DNA of 64,000 bases from Microbacterium sp. K24 (lineage in GTDB: Bacteria; Actinomycetota; Actinomycetes; Actinomycetales; Microbacteriaceae): assembly GCF_004794465.1 (NCBI RefSeq), contig NZ_SSDJ01000141.1, positions 1 to 64,000 on the forward strand. The letters run 5' to 3'. Each line of letters starts with the position of its first letter. Within the stretch, counting starts at the first letter, position 1. Shown in pieces: positions 29,547 to 38,905 of the stretch. Both the position numbers and the translations under genes were made by a program. The notes under the pieces are model-generated. The model made no database searches and was not told where the DNA came from. It saw nothing but the letters and a program-made list of their open reading frames with translations.

Positions 29547-31093
29547 GCGCGCTCCTGGAGGGAGTAGTGCTCGGCCGCCGCGGGGCGGTGGGATGTCGCG
29601 GTCGGCGCCGGCGCGGGCGCCGTGTCACGCCGTTCCAGCCCCGCGTCGATCAGACGCTGCCGGATCCGCGGCAACTGCTCGAGACGGGCGCCGCGCAGAT
29701 CGATCCGGTGTCCGTCCGCGATGCTCGGATGCAGTCCGAAGTCCTTCGCGATCTGTCCGATGGCGATGAGAGCATCCGGTGTCACATGTCCTCCTGGCAC
29801 ACTCGGGATCACCGAATAGGTGCCGTCTTTCTGCAGCGTCTCCACGACGTGGTCGCCGGGCGCCCGCAGATAGGCGGAGGGATCGGCGCCGAGCTTCGCT
29901 CCGACCAGCGGCCGCAGCGCGCCGTACTCGCTCGCATCGCCGACGAGGATGGCGCCGAGCAGGGTCTGCGCGTCGTCGGAGAGCACGAGCTTCCGGTAGA
30001 CCCCGGCATCCGGATCGGCGTGGACGATGTCGAAGGCCCCCGGAGTGCGACCGAGTGCGTCCCCGAAGCTCGCCACGTCGACGCCGGGCAGCCTCAGCGC
30101 GGCCGATTCATCGTATCCGGGGAAGATCGCCTCGCCGCCGAGCAGCCGGGTCGCGGCGACCTCGGCCATCGCGTACCCGGGTGCCACCGATCCCACGCAG
30201 CCGCCGTCGAAGCTCGCGACCTCGCCGATCGCGAGGATACGGGGATCGGAGGTCGAGCACCCCTCGTCGATCAGCACGCCGCCCCGCGCGTGCACGTCCA
30301 GTCCCGCATTCCGTGCCAGTTCGTCGCGCGGACGGACCCCCACCGTGAACACCACCACATCGGCACGCAGGAACGAGCCGTCCTGGAACTCCACCGCTGT
30401 GACGGCGCCCGACTCATCGGGATCGATCGTGACCGTGCGCGCATGCGTGCGCACGGTGAGGCCCCGTGCCTCGGCCAGACTCTTCAGCATGCCGCCGCCG
30501 GCCGCATCGAGCTGCGCGGGCATCAGCCGGTCCGAGCACTCGACCACCGTGGTGTCGACGTCCATCCCCTGGAGCGCACCGGCGAGCTCGAGCCCGAGCA
30601 GCCCGCCACCGATCACCGCACCCCGCAGCGGGCGCCCCAGCATGCGGGTGCGCCGCGCGACGAAACCCTGCAGCTCCTCGGCGTCGTCGAGAGTCCGGTA
30701 GACGAAGCATCCGGGGAGGTCCGCGCCCTCGACCGCGACTCTCGGAGCGTACGACCCTGTCGCGAGGACCAAGGTGTCGTAGTCGTAGCGCCGTCGTGAC
30801 CGGGTACGCACCGTACGCCGGGACCGATCGATGCGCAGCACCCGGTCGTCCGAGATCAGCCGCACGCGAGCGTCGGCGAAGACCGAGCGATCGAGCTCGA
30901 GCTCCTCGGGTCCCGCACCGGAGAAGAACCTCGTCAGCCCCGCGCGATCGTAGGGAGCACGGCCTTCGTCTCCGATCACGGTCACGCGGACGTCCGCCTC
31001 GGCACGGCTGAGCAGGCTCTCCACGAAACGATGGGCCACCATCCCCGCTCCGACGACGATGATCTCGTGCGGCGTGGATGCGGTGTCGTTCAT
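29543..31093 (-). CDS. NirB-like FAD oxidoreductase lacking the Fe-S and siroheme parts
   Basis: A 516-residue protein matching the front of assimilatory nitrite reductase large subunit. Two Rossmann motifs are clear (VVGAGMVAHRFVESL at ~13-27; GAVIGGGLLGLELAGAL at ~158-174), with LVLSDDAQTLLGAILVGDAS as in NirB. It then passes straight to LQKDGTYSVIPSVPGGHVT and HRIDLRGARLEQLPRI, the NirB ferredoxin-like half-domain. The Bfd-type cysteine domain that normally lies between is missing, and the chain ends in a Pro/Ala tail where the siroheme [4Fe-4S] cysteines should begin. It therefore cannot reduce nitrite by itself. The overlap with cobA suggests a former nitrite/sulfite locus or a distinct FAD-dependent reductase. 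Confidence 0.85.
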   Translation of the reverse strand: MNDTASTPHEIIVVGAGMVAHRFVESLLSRAEADVRVTVIGDEGRAPYDRAGLTRFFSGAGPEELELDRSVFADARVRLISDDRVLRIDRSRRTVRTRSRRRYDYDTLVLATGSYAPRVAVEGADLPGCFVYRTLDDAEELQGFVARRTRMLGRPLRGAVIGGGLLGLELAGALQGMDVDTTVVECSDRLMPAQLDAAGGGMLKSLAEARGLTVRTHARTVTIDPDESGAVTAVEFQDGSFLRADVVVFTVGVRPRDELARNAGLDVHARGGVLIDEGCSTSDPRILAIGEVASFDGGCVGSVAPGYAMAEVAATRLLGGEAIFPGYDESAALRLPGVDVASFGDALGRTPGAFDIVHADPDAGVYRKLVLSDDAQTLLGAILVGDASEYGALRPLVGAKLGADPSAYLRAPGDHVVETLQKDGTYSVIPSVPGGHVTPDALIAIGQIAKDFGLHPSIADGHRIDLRGARLEQLPRIRQRLIDAGLERRDTAPAPAPTATSHRPAAAEHYSLQERA

Positions 31094-31222
31094 GGGGCTC
31101 CTGTCGACGCGGGGGACTGTCGCTCTCGTGACGATAGGAGCGCCGTGTTTCCCGGAGAGGACGCTGGATGTTTCGCCCGTCGAACGTTCTCCTCACAGAT
31201 CGGTAACGGTCCGGGGTGAAAT

Positions 31223-31249
31223 CCCGCGGCCTCACCCCGAACCCGCGGG
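31223..31249 (+). repeat. Inverted repeat upstream of the DUF349 promoter
   Basis: CCCGCGG (31223-31229) and CCGCGGG (31243-31249) form a perfect 7-base inverted repeat around 13 bases, ending six bases before the candidate -10. It could be an operator; in such GC-rich DNA chance is also plausible. Confidence 0.3.
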
Positions 31250-31254
31250 CGTAC

Positions 31255-31260
31255 TAGGCT
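31255..31260 (+). promoter_or_regulatory. Candidate -10 for the DUF349 gene
   Basis: TAGGCT, about 52 bases before the GTG. The leader carries AAGGAGA seven bases before the start, an ideal ribosome-binding site. No clear -35. Confidence 0.45.
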
Positions 31261-31312
31261 GAGCCTCGTCCTTTCCGCCTCCCGCGGGCCCTACCGCGCA
31301 AGGAGAATCACC

Positions 31313-32665
31313 GTGTCTGCCAACGAGCCGTCGAAGCCGACTCCTCCCATTCCCGCACCCCCGGCCAAGCCGATGCCGCGAAAGGTGCCGGCCCCCGCTG
31401 CCGCCGTTCCGGTCGCGCCGGTTCCGGCGTCCTCGACGTCGTCCGCCGAGTGGGGTCGTGTATCCGAAGACGGCACCGTCGAAGTGCGCGAGGGCGACAC
31501 CTGGCGCGTGGTCGGCCAGTACCCGGACGGCACCCCCGACGAGGCACTCGCCTACTTCGTGCGCAAGTTCGACGACATCGCCTTCAAGGTGCACGCACTC
31601 GAGCAGCGCCATCAGGCCGGCGGCGCCGCTGCCGGCGACCTCGCGAAGCAGGCGGGCCACCTGATCGACGAGGCGACGGATGCCGCCGCCGTCGGCGATC
31701 TCGCGGGACTCCGCGACCGCCTGAACGCGCTCACGGCTTCGCTGTCCGAGGCGACCGAGCAGGAGGCCCAGCAGGCCAAGGAGCTCGTCGACAAGGCGAT
31801 CGCCGAGCGGACGCTCCTCGTCGAGCGCGCCGAGGCCATCGCCGCTCGCGACCTCAGCAAGGTGCAGTGGAAGCAGGTCACCGCAGAACTGGGTGAGCTG
31901 TTCGACGCCTGGCAGGCCCAGCAGCAGAACGGTCCGCGCCTCTCGAAGGGCCTCTCGCAGCAGCTCTGGAAGCGATTCCGGGATGCTCGCGCGGTCGTCG
32001 ACAAGCAGCGTCGCGCGTTCTATTCCGAGCTCGACGACACACACAAGGTCGCCCGCGACGCGAAGTCCCGTCTGGTGGAGCGTGCGGAGGCCCTCGCGCC
32101 CCGCGGCACCGACGGCATCCCCGCATACCGCAATCTGCTCGACGAGTGGAAGGCCGCCGGTCGCGCCGGGCGCAAGGTCGACGACGCTCTCTGGGCCCGG
32201 TTCAAGGCTGCGGGAGACGCGCTGTACGCCGCCCGCGCCGAGCAGGCCGCCGCCGAGGAGGCCGAGTCCGGTCCCAAGATCGAGGCGCGCGAAGCGCTGC
32301 TCGAAGAGGCCAAGGCCGTGGCGGACGAGTCGAACATCAAGCGCGCCCGGGCCCTGCTCACGCGCATCCAGCAGCAGTGGGATGAGCTCGGCCGCGTGTT
32401 CCCCCGCGAGAAGGAACGTGCTCTCGACGATCGGCTCCGCGTGATCGAGAGCGCGCTGAAGGCCCGCGAGGAAGTCGACTGGAAGAAGAACAACCCCGAG
32501 ACGAAGGCTCGCGCCAACGACATGAGCTCGCAGCTGGTCGAGGCCATCGAGAAGCTCGAGGCGGAGTTGGCGGCGGCCGAGAAGGCCGGCGACAAGAAGG
32601 CCGCGAAGACCGCGGCCGATGCCCTCGAGGCACGCCGCACCTGGCTCAGCGCGCTCGGCGGCTGA
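31313..32665 (+). CDS. DUF349 repeat protein
   Basis: A 450-residue cytoplasmic protein of unknown biochemical role. After a Pro/Ala-rich N-terminus (~45 residues) a short beta region (WGRVSEDGTVEVREGD) is followed by repeated helical DUF349 modules (KRFRDARAVVDKQRRAFY, ARFKAAGDALYAARAEQAAAE, ERALDDRLRVIESALKAREE), mostly coiled-coil. GTG start with AAGGAGA before it. Genes of this family are common next to rel in actinobacteria, and the convergent rel gene lies ~600 bases away. Confidence 0.88.
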   Translation: MSANEPSKPTPPIPAPPAKPMPRKVPAPAAAVPVAPVPASSTSSAEWGRVSEDGTVEVREGDTWRVVGQYPDGTPDEALAYFVRKFDDIAFKVHALEQRHQAGGAAAGDLAKQAGHLIDEATDAAAVGDLAGLRDRLNALTASLSEATEQEAQQAKELVDKAIAERTLLVERAEAIAARDLSKVQWKQVTAELGELFDAWQAQQQNGPRLSKGLSQQLWKRFRDARAVVDKQRRAFYSELDDTHKVARDAKSRLVERAEALAPRGTDGIPAYRNLLDEWKAAGRAGRKVDDALWARFKAAGDALYAARAEQAAAEEAESGPKIEAREALLEEAKAVADESNIKRARALLTRIQQQWDELGRVFPREKERALDDRLRVIESALKAREEVDWKKNNPETKARANDMSSQLVEAIEKLEAELAAAEKAGDKKAAKTAADALEARRTWLSALGG

Positions 32666-32729
32666 TCCGGTTCTCCACAGGTCGCCCGCGATCACTCGCA
32701 CGCGGGGTGCACTGCGCCACACTGGCCGG

Positions 32730-33281
32730 ATGCACCCCGCGTTCCTGTATCTGCCCGGGATCCGACTGAGTCCGGCCGAGCTGAGCGCCGCGCGCATCGA
32801 CGGCCACGTCGTCGACCTCGGCGAGGCCTACGTGCCCGCCGATCTCGTGGAGTCCGCGGATGTCCGCGCCAGCACGCTGGCCCCGCTCGTGCGCCCGGGA
32901 ACCGCAGCCTCGGGACCGACGGCGGCCTGGATCCACGGCGCCGGCGACACTCCCCCGTCGGTCCATCATGTGAAGCGCTCGGTGGACCGACGGCTGCGGC
33001 CGCAGACGAGCGGTCGCCTGGTCTTCCACGACACTCTGCTCGCCGCGTCCGACCAGCAGATGATCGGCGGCATCGCGGTGTCGACGCCGGTGCGCACCCT
33101 GCTCGACCTCGCGACGACCCTGCACCGCGACCCGCGAGTGCGGCCGTGGATGGATCATCTGGCCCGTGTGCAGCCCGGGCTCGCAGCGGAGGCCGCCGTC
33201 GCGATGCGGATACTCACACGCGTGCCGGGGAGTCGCGCGGGACTGGCCGCGCTCGAACGACTGGCCGTCAGGACGACGTGA
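32730..33281 (+). CDS. Orphan AbiEi-like protein (possible antitoxin/regulator)
   Basis: A 183-residue protein with the C-terminal AbiEi pattern: SGPTAAWIHGAG, then RLVFHDTLLAASDQQMIGG, then VSTPVRTLLDLATTL. In type IV toxin-antitoxin pairs AbiEi is the DNA-binding antitoxin, but the N-terminal winged helix expected of a full AbiEi is short here, and no AbiEii nucleotidyltransferase gene is adjacent. The start is the first ATG; CACACT lies six bases upstream, a weak leaderless layout. Its last 14 bases overlap the 3' end of rel on the other strand. Family assignment is by pattern only. Confidence 0.55.
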   Translation: MHPAFLYLPGIRLSPAELSAARIDGHVVDLGEAYVPADLVESADVRASTLAPLVRPGTAASGPTAAWIHGAGDTPPSVHHVKRSVDRRLRPQTSGRLVFHDTLLAASDQQMIGGIAVSTPVRTLLDLATTLHRDPRVRPWMDHLARVQPGLAAEAAVAMRILTRVPGSRAGLAALERLAVRTT

Positions 33282-35520
33282 CGCGATAGACGTCGTAGAC
33301 GGCGTCGATGCGGCGCACCGCGTTCAGCACGCGATCCAGATGCACGGCGTCGCCCATCTCGAACACGAAGCGGCTGAGAGCCAGACGCTCGTCGTTCGTC
33401 GTCACCGTCGCCGACAGGATGTTGACGTGATGCTCGCTGAGGACACGCGTCACGTCCGAGAGCAGGCCGGAGCGGTCCAGCGCCTCGACCTGGATCTGCA
33501 CGCGGAAGACGCTCTTCGTGGTCGGCGCCCACGACACGTCGACGAAGCGATCCTGCTCGGCGCTCAGCGCCTTGACGTTGACGCAGTCCGCGCGGTGCAC
33601 GGACACGCCGCTGCCGCGGGTCACGAAGCCGACGATCGGGTCGCCGGGTACGGGCGTGCAGCACTTGGCGAGCTTGACGAGGATGTCGGCGGCACCGCGG
33701 ACCAGCACCCCGGAGTCGCCCGATCGCGGTTCGCGTGTGGGAACGCTTCCGGGGAGGTCGATGGTCCCGGTCGCGGGATCGCTCGCGGCGACGAGCGCGG
33801 TGACCTTCTCGAGCACCGACTGCGTCGAGACGTGCCCCTCGCCGACGGCGGCGTACAGCGCCGAGACGTCCTCATAGTGCAGCTGATGCGCGACCTCGGC
33901 GAACGAGTCCTGGTTCATCAGCTTCTGCAGGGGCAGGTTCTGGCGGCGCATCGCACGGGCGATGGCTTCCTTGCCCTGCTCGATCGCCTCTTCGCGGCGT
34001 TCCTTCGTGAACCAGCCCCGGATCTTGTTGCGCGCGCGCGTGCTGGCGACGAACCCGAGCCAGTCCTGGCTGGGACCGGCATCCGGGTTCTTCGAGGTGA
34101 ACACCTCGACGACGTCGCCGCTCTTCAGCTCGGACTCGAGGGGCACCAGTCGGCCGTTGACCTTGGCACCCATGGTGCGGTGGCCGATCTCGGTGTGCAC
34201 GGCGTAGGCGAAGTCCACCGGGGTCGCGCCGGCGGGCAGGCCGATCACGCGGCCCTTCGGGGTGAAGACGTAGACCTCTTTCGCGCCGATCTCGAAGCGC
34301 AGCGAGTCGAGGAACTCCCCCGGGTCGGCCGTCTCGGCCTGCCAATCGGAGATGTGCGCGAGCCACGCCATGTCGGTGTCGGAGGCGCGGACCTCGGTCT
34401 TGCCGCCGCCGTTCATCCGCTCCTTGTACATCCAGTGCGCGGCAACGCCGTACTCCGCCTGCTGATGCATCTCGTGCGTGCGGATCTGGATCTCGACCGT
34501 GCGGCCGGCGGGGCCGATCACCGTCGTGTGCAGCGACTGATAGAGGTTGAACTTGGGGGTCGCGATGTAGTCCTTGAAGCGGCCGGGCAGCGGAGTCCAC
34601 CGGGCGTGGATCGCGCCGAGCACCGCGTAGCAATCGCGCACCGAGGCGACCAGCACGCGGATGCCGATCAGGTCGTAGATGTCGTCGAACTCGCGGCCTC
34701 GGATGACCATCTTCTGGTACACCGAGTACAGCTGCTTCGGGCGGCCGACGACCTTTCCACGGATGCGGAGATCACGCAGGTCCTCGTCGATCTCCTCGAC
34801 GACCTGCGCCAGGTACTTCTCGCGCTGCGGTGTGCGCTGCGCGATGAGGCTGTGGATCTCGTTGTAGATCTTCGGGTGCAGCACCGCGAAGGAGAGGTCT
34901 TCGAGCTCGGACTTGATCGCCTGGATGCCGAGTCGATTCGCCAGCGGGGCGTAGATCTCGAGCGTCTCCTTGGCCTTCTTCGCCGCCTTCTCGGGCGGGA
35001 CGAAGCCCCAGGTGCGTGCGTTGTGCAGACGGTCGGCGAGCTTGATCAGCAGCACCCGGATGTCTTTCGACATCGCGACGATCATCTTGCGGACCGTCTC
35101 GGCCTGCGCGCTCTCGCCGTACTTGACCTTGTCGAGCTTCGTGACGCCGTCGACCAGCATGGCGACCTCGTCGCCGAACTCCGCCGTGAGGTCGGTCAGC
35201 GCATAGCCGGTGTCCTCGACCGTGTCGTGCAGCAGGGCTGCGGCGATCGCGCGCGGACCCAGTCCCAGCTCGGCGAGGATCTGCGCGACCGCGAGCGGAT
35301 GCGTGATGTACGGCTCGCCGCTCTGCCGCTTCTGCCCCTCGTGCTTCTCCTTGGCGACCGCGTATGCGCGCTCGATGACCGGGAAGTCGCCGCGCGGGTG
35401 ATTCGCGCGGACGGTGCGGATCAGGTTGTCGAGATCGTTGATCCTGGACGCGCGGGAGAAGATGCGGGGCACCAGTCGTCGCAGACTGGAACCCTGCGAC
35501 GCCGTCTGCGGCTCCGCCAT
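33268..35520 (-). CDS. rel: Bifunctional (p)ppGpp synthetase/hydrolase
   Basis: Makes and degrades (p)ppGpp in the stringent response. The 750 residues run: HD hydrolase with the HD pair at 98-99 (AALLHDTVEDTGY), synthetase with RVLVASVRDCYAVLGAIH and RFKDYIATPKFNLYQSLHT, TGS (VFTPKGRVIGLPAGATPVDF), a helical/zinc-finger-like region (KCCTPVPGDPIVGFVTRG), and a C-terminal ACT domain (SGLLSDVTRVLSEHHVNI). Both enzyme centres look intact. GAGGTGAG precedes the ATG. Confidence 0.97.
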   Translation of the reverse strand: MAEPQTASQGSSLRRLVPRIFSRASRINDLDNLIRTVRANHPRGDFPVIERAYAVAKEKHEGQKRQSGEPYITHPLAVAQILAELGLGPRAIAAALLHDTVEDTGYALTDLTAEFGDEVAMLVDGVTKLDKVKYGESAQAETVRKMIVAMSKDIRVLLIKLADRLHNARTWGFVPPEKAAKKAKETLEIYAPLANRLGIQAIKSELEDLSFAVLHPKIYNEIHSLIAQRTPQREKYLAQVVEEIDEDLRDLRIRGKVVGRPKQLYSVYQKMVIRGREFDDIYDLIGIRVLVASVRDCYAVLGAIHARWTPLPGRFKDYIATPKFNLYQSLHTTVIGPAGRTVEIQIRTHEMHQQAEYGVAAHWMYKERMNGGGKTEVRASDTDMAWLAHISDWQAETADPGEFLDSLRFEIGAKEVYVFTPKGRVIGLPAGATPVDFAYAVHTEIGHRTMGAKVNGRLVPLESELKSGDVVEVFTSKNPDAGPSQDWLGFVASTRARNKIRGWFTKERREEAIEQGKEAIARAMRRQNLPLQKLMNQDSFAEVAHQLHYEDVSALYAAVGEGHVSTQSVLEKVTALVAASDPATGTIDLPGSVPTREPRSGDSGVLVRGAADILVKLAKCCTPVPGDPIVGFVTRGSGVSVHRADCVNVKALSAEQDRFVDVSWAPTTKSVFRVQIQVEALDRSGLLSDVTRVLSEHHVNILSATVTTNDERLALSRFVFEMGDAVHLDRVLNAVRRIDAVYDVYRVTSS

Positions 35521-35588
35521 CCACTCACCTCCCGAATCTTCTCATCTTACGCGTGTTGTGCGGGACGAGCTCCCGCCGAGAGGGACGA

Positions 35589-36578
35589 TCAGGCGTTGAC
35601 GGCCGCCTTGCTGCGAGCCTCGCGGATGCGCGCGTCGCGCTCCTTGATCTGCGGCTCGTTCTCGCGGAACAGCGAGTACAGCGGGGCGGCGACGAACAGC
35701 GTCGAGTACGTCGCGACGAGGATGCCGACGAAGATCGACAGCGAGATGTCGGTGAGCGACTCGGCGCCCAGCCAGAAGGCGCCGATGAAGAGCACCGCGC
35801 CGACGGGCAGGGCCGCGACGACAGAGGTGTTGATCGATCGCACGAGCGTCTGGTTGACCGCGAGGTTGACCGATTCGCCGAACAGCCGCGCGGACTTCTC
35901 CCCGTCCTCTGTCGTGTTCTCGCGGATCTTGTCGAACACGACCGTCGTGTCGTACAAGGAGTACGCGAGGATCGTCAGGAACCCGATCACCGCCGCCGGC
36001 GAGATCTCGAAGCCGGCCAGCGCGTAGACGCCGACCGTGATCACGAGCACGTCGAGCAGACCGAGGATCGCCGCCGCCGACATCTTCCAGGTGCGGAAGT
36101 AGATCGCGAGGATGAGGAAGGTCAGTGCCAGGAAGATCGCAAGACCCCACAGGGACTGCCGCGTGACGTTCTCGCCCCACGCCGGGCCGATGAACGACGA
36201 CGTGACGCTCTCCGCGTCGACCTTGTAGGCATCGGCCAGGGCGGCAGCGACCTGCTGCGTCTCGTCGGCGCTCATCTGGTCGGTCTGCACGCGGATGTCG
36301 CGGTCGCTCACGACGACCACCTTGGTGGCAGCGCCCGGGACCACGGACTGCACGGCCTCGGTGGCGGTGTCCTGGTCGCGGCTGTCGGGCGCCTGCACCG
36401 TGAACTGCGATCCGCCGGTGAACTCGATCGAGAACTGCACCGGGCGGAACAGCGGCACGAGCGCGGAGCCGACGACGAGCGCGATGGCGATGATGAACCA
36501 CAGACGGCGCCTGCCGACGAACGGGAATGAGGTCTTCCCCGAGTACAGGTTGTTGCCGAACTCATTCATGGAAGGCAT
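35589..36578 (-). CDS. secF: Protein translocase subunit SecF
   Basis: With SecD it uses the proton gradient to pull secreted proteins through SecYEG. The 329 residues include a first membrane helix (LWFIIAIALVVGSALVPLF), a periplasmic-type domain (SIEFTGGSQFTVQ), and five more helices with IGFLTILAYSLYDTTVVFDKIREN and LVRSINTSVVAALPVGAVL. The ATG at 36578 forms TGATG with the secD stop; an in-frame ATG lies three codons later. Confidence 0.97.
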   Translation of the reverse strand: MPSMNEFGNNLYSGKTSFPFVGRRRLWFIIAIALVVGSALVPLFRPVQFSIEFTGGSQFTVQAPDSRDQDTATEAVQSVVPGAATKVVVVSDRDIRVQTDQMSADETQQVAAALADAYKVDAESVTSSFIGPAWGENVTRQSLWGLAIFLALTFLILAIYFRTWKMSAAAILGLLDVLVITVGVYALAGFEISPAAVIGFLTILAYSLYDTTVVFDKIRENTTEDGEKSARLFGESVNLAVNQTLVRSINTSVVAALPVGAVLFIGAFWLGAESLTDISLSIFVGILVATYSTLFVAAPLYSLFRENEPQIKERDARIREARSKAAVNA

Positions 36579-38344
36579 CAGGCGTCTCCCTCCCTGGCTC
36601 CATCGGTAGAACTGTCGGCTTTGGTGGGTCTGTCGCCCGCGAGGGCTTCTGCGCGCTTGCGCTCGGCGATCGTCTGCCGGCGATCCGCCTCGCCGCGGGC
36701 ACGGGCGTTCTTCGCGCCGCGTCCGGTGGTGGCGGTCGCCACCTCGCGGAACTGCGAGCGGCTGCGATACACGGCGCCCAGGGCCTCGGGGTCGAGGCCG
36801 GAGAGCTTGTGCCCGCCGCCGAAGAACCGGGTGCGGGCCAGCAGCTGCATGACCGGGTGCGTGAAGATCACGAAGATGAACACGTCGATCAGGGTCGTGA
36901 GACCCAGCGTGAACGCGAAGCCCTTCACGGTGGCGTCGGCGAGGATGTAGAGCACCACGGCCGCGAGGATGTTGATCGACTTCGAGATGTAGATCGTGCG
37001 CTTCGCGCGACCCCAACCGTCTTCGACGGCCGCCGTGATGGACTTGCCGTCGCGCAGCTCGTCTCGTATTCGCTCGAAGTAGACGATGAAGGAGTCGGCC
37101 GTGAACCCGATCGAGACGATGAGACCCGCGACGCCGGCGAGCGACAGGCGGAAGCCGAGTCGCCAGGCCAGGATGCAGATGATCACGTAGGTCAGCACGG
37201 CCATCACCGCGATGGAGGCGATGATCACGGTTCCGAGCGCTCGATAGACGATGAGCGAGTAGATGGCGACGAGCGCAAGACCGATGAGGCCGGCGATGAG
37301 GCCGATCTGCAGCTGCTGCGTGCCCAGGGTCGCCGAGATCGTGTCGGAGCTCTGCACGACGAAGCTGAGCGGCAGCGCGCCGAACTTCAGCTGATCGGCG
37401 AGCGTCGTCGCGCTCTCCTGGGTGAAGCTGCCCGAGATGCTCGGTCGTCCGTCGAGGATCACACCGTTCATCCGCGGCGCGCTGAGCACGTCGCCGTCGA
37501 GCACGAACGCGAACTGGTCGCGCGGCGAGAGACCGTCGATGCGGTTCTGGTTCAGGCGGGTGCTGACCACGCCGAAGGCGTCGCCGCCCTCCCCGCTCAT
37601 CGTGAGCTGCACGAGCCAGGCACCCGACTTCGGGTCACGTCCGGCAGTGGCATCCGTGATGGCCGTGCCGTCGAGCTCGGCCGGACCGAGGAGGAACTTC
37701 TGGGCATCGTCCGGCGAGCAGGCGATGACCGGCTGGTCCTTCGGCGCGCGGGCCGGGTCGTTGTCGGGGTTCGCGCAGTCGTACGCCTGGAACTCCGCCT
37801 GGAGTTTCGGGGTGATCCACGCCAGGTCACTGGCGTCGGTCGGCTCAGCCGTGGGCGTCGCCTCGAGGTTCGGATCGGGCGTCGGGAAAGGAGTCTCGTT
37901 GCCGTCCTCACCGATGAAAGACGTGGATGCCGCGTCGGTGTACAGCACCGGTCGGAACTCGAGCTGCGCGCTGGACTGGATCCGCTCCCGGGTCTGCTCG
38001 TCGGCGACACCGGGGATCTGGACGACGATGTTCTGTCCGCCCTCGGTCGTGATGTCGGCCTCTGCGACACCCGACGCGTCGACGCGCTGGCGGATGATCG
38101 CCGCGGCCTGGTCGAGCTGCTCAGCCGACGGCGCGGCGCCGTCCTCGGTCTCGGCGCTGAGGACGATCTGGGTGCCGCCCTGGAGGTCGAGGGCGAGCTC
38201 AGGTGCCCACGAGCTGGCCGCTTCCCCGTTGGCGTCCTTGATGACGTAGACGCCCAGCGAGTTGATGCCGAAGAGCACGCCCGTCACGAGGAGCAGGCCG
38301 AGGAGGACCCGCCAGGCGTGACGGACCGGAGAGGATGAAGCCAC
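36578..38344 (-). CDS. secD: Protein translocase subunit SecD
   Basis: RND-family partner of SecF. The 588-residue protein has a first helix (WRVLLGLLLVTGVLFGINS), LDLQGGTQIVLSAETEDG, a long extracytoplasmic domain with a disordered acidic insert, and helices with GLIGLALVAIYSLIVYRALG and IVSIGFTADSFIVYFERIRDE (RND signature). GTG start. The basic C-terminus RGAKNARARGEADRRQTIA is typical of actinobacteria. Confidence 0.97.
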   Translation of the reverse strand: MASSSPVRHAWRVLLGLLLVTGVLFGINSLGVYVIKDANGEAASSWAPELALDLQGGTQIVLSAETEDGAAPSAEQLDQAAAIIRQRVDASGVAEADITTEGGQNIVVQIPGVADEQTRERIQSSAQLEFRPVLYTDAASTSFIGEDGNETPFPTPDPNLEATPTAEPTDASDLAWITPKLQAEFQAYDCANPDNDPARAPKDQPVIACSPDDAQKFLLGPAELDGTAITDATAGRDPKSGAWLVQLTMSGEGGDAFGVVSTRLNQNRIDGLSPRDQFAFVLDGDVLSAPRMNGVILDGRPSISGSFTQESATTLADQLKFGALPLSFVVQSSDTISATLGTQQLQIGLIAGLIGLALVAIYSLIVYRALGTVIIASIAVMAVLTYVIICILAWRLGFRLSLAGVAGLIVSIGFTADSFIVYFERIRDELRDGKSITAAVEDGWGRAKRTIYISKSINILAAVVLYILADATVKGFAFTLGLTTLIDVFIFVIFTHPVMQLLARTRFFGGGHKLSGLDPEALGAVYRSRSQFREVATATTGRGAKNARARGEADRRQTIAERKRAEALAGDRPTKADSSTDGAREGDA

Positions 38345-38399
38345 GTGTGTTCAGCTTTCTGAGATGCCGGAGATGCGGGAGGCAGCGCTGGCGGCGGTC

Positions 38400-38831
38400 T
38401 TACTTGTCGTCTGCGTCCCGCTCGAGGCGCGCGCGCGTCTCCTCGGTCGTCTCGATCGCCGGAGCGTCGGTCTTGTTCACCGCGATGTCGTCGACCGCGT
38501 CGACCGGCCCGTCGACGACGGGCTCCTGCACGAGGGCGTCCTCGACGACGACGTCCTTCGGCTCGACGATGCGGAGGATGGCCTGGCTGTGGACCTCGAT
38601 GATCGTTCCGGGCGCGATCTCGACGAGGGCCGGCGAGTCGAGGTCCTCCGGGTCGTAGGCGACGATCGTCCCGTAGATGCCGCCCTGGAGCAGCACCTTG
38701 ACGCCGGGAACGGTCTTCGTGGCCTTCTCCTCCTGCTCGGCCTTCATCGCCTTCGTGCGCTTGCGCGTGTTGAAGATCATGAAGACGAGGAGGACGGCGA
38801 GGAGGCCGAAGAGGATGAATTCCATGGGCAT
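38400..38831 (-). CDS. yajC: Preprotein translocase subunit YajC
   Basis: SecDF accessory membrane protein. The 143 residues begin with one helix (FILFGLLAVLLVFMIFNTRK), followed by KTVPGVKVLLQGGIYGTIVA, standard for YajC, and an acidic C-terminal tail longer than in E. coli. Start placed at the first ATG (38831), with AAAGG about 12 bases upstream; a second ATG two codons later is possible. It lies 55 bases upstream of secD on the same strand. Confidence 0.94.
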   Translation of the reverse strand: MPMEFILFGLLAVLLVFMIFNTRKRTKAMKAEQEEKATKTVPGVKVLLQGGIYGTIVAYDPEDLDSPALVEIAPGTIIEVHSQAILRIVEPKDVVVEDALVQEPVVDGPVDAVDDIAVNKTDAPAIETTEETRARLERDADDK

Positions 38832-38905
38832 GGGGGAAGCGCCTTTCTCAGGTGCACGCACCAGCCTTTGGGCGCACAAGGATATCCGGGGGAAGTCTCC
38901 AGCGA

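Noticed and set aside
31094..31312. Riboswitch (for example cobalamin) upstream of the cobA or DUF349 genes
   Set aside because: No cobalamin-box or other conserved core; only one 7-base inverted repeat and ordinary promoter/ribosome-binding elements.
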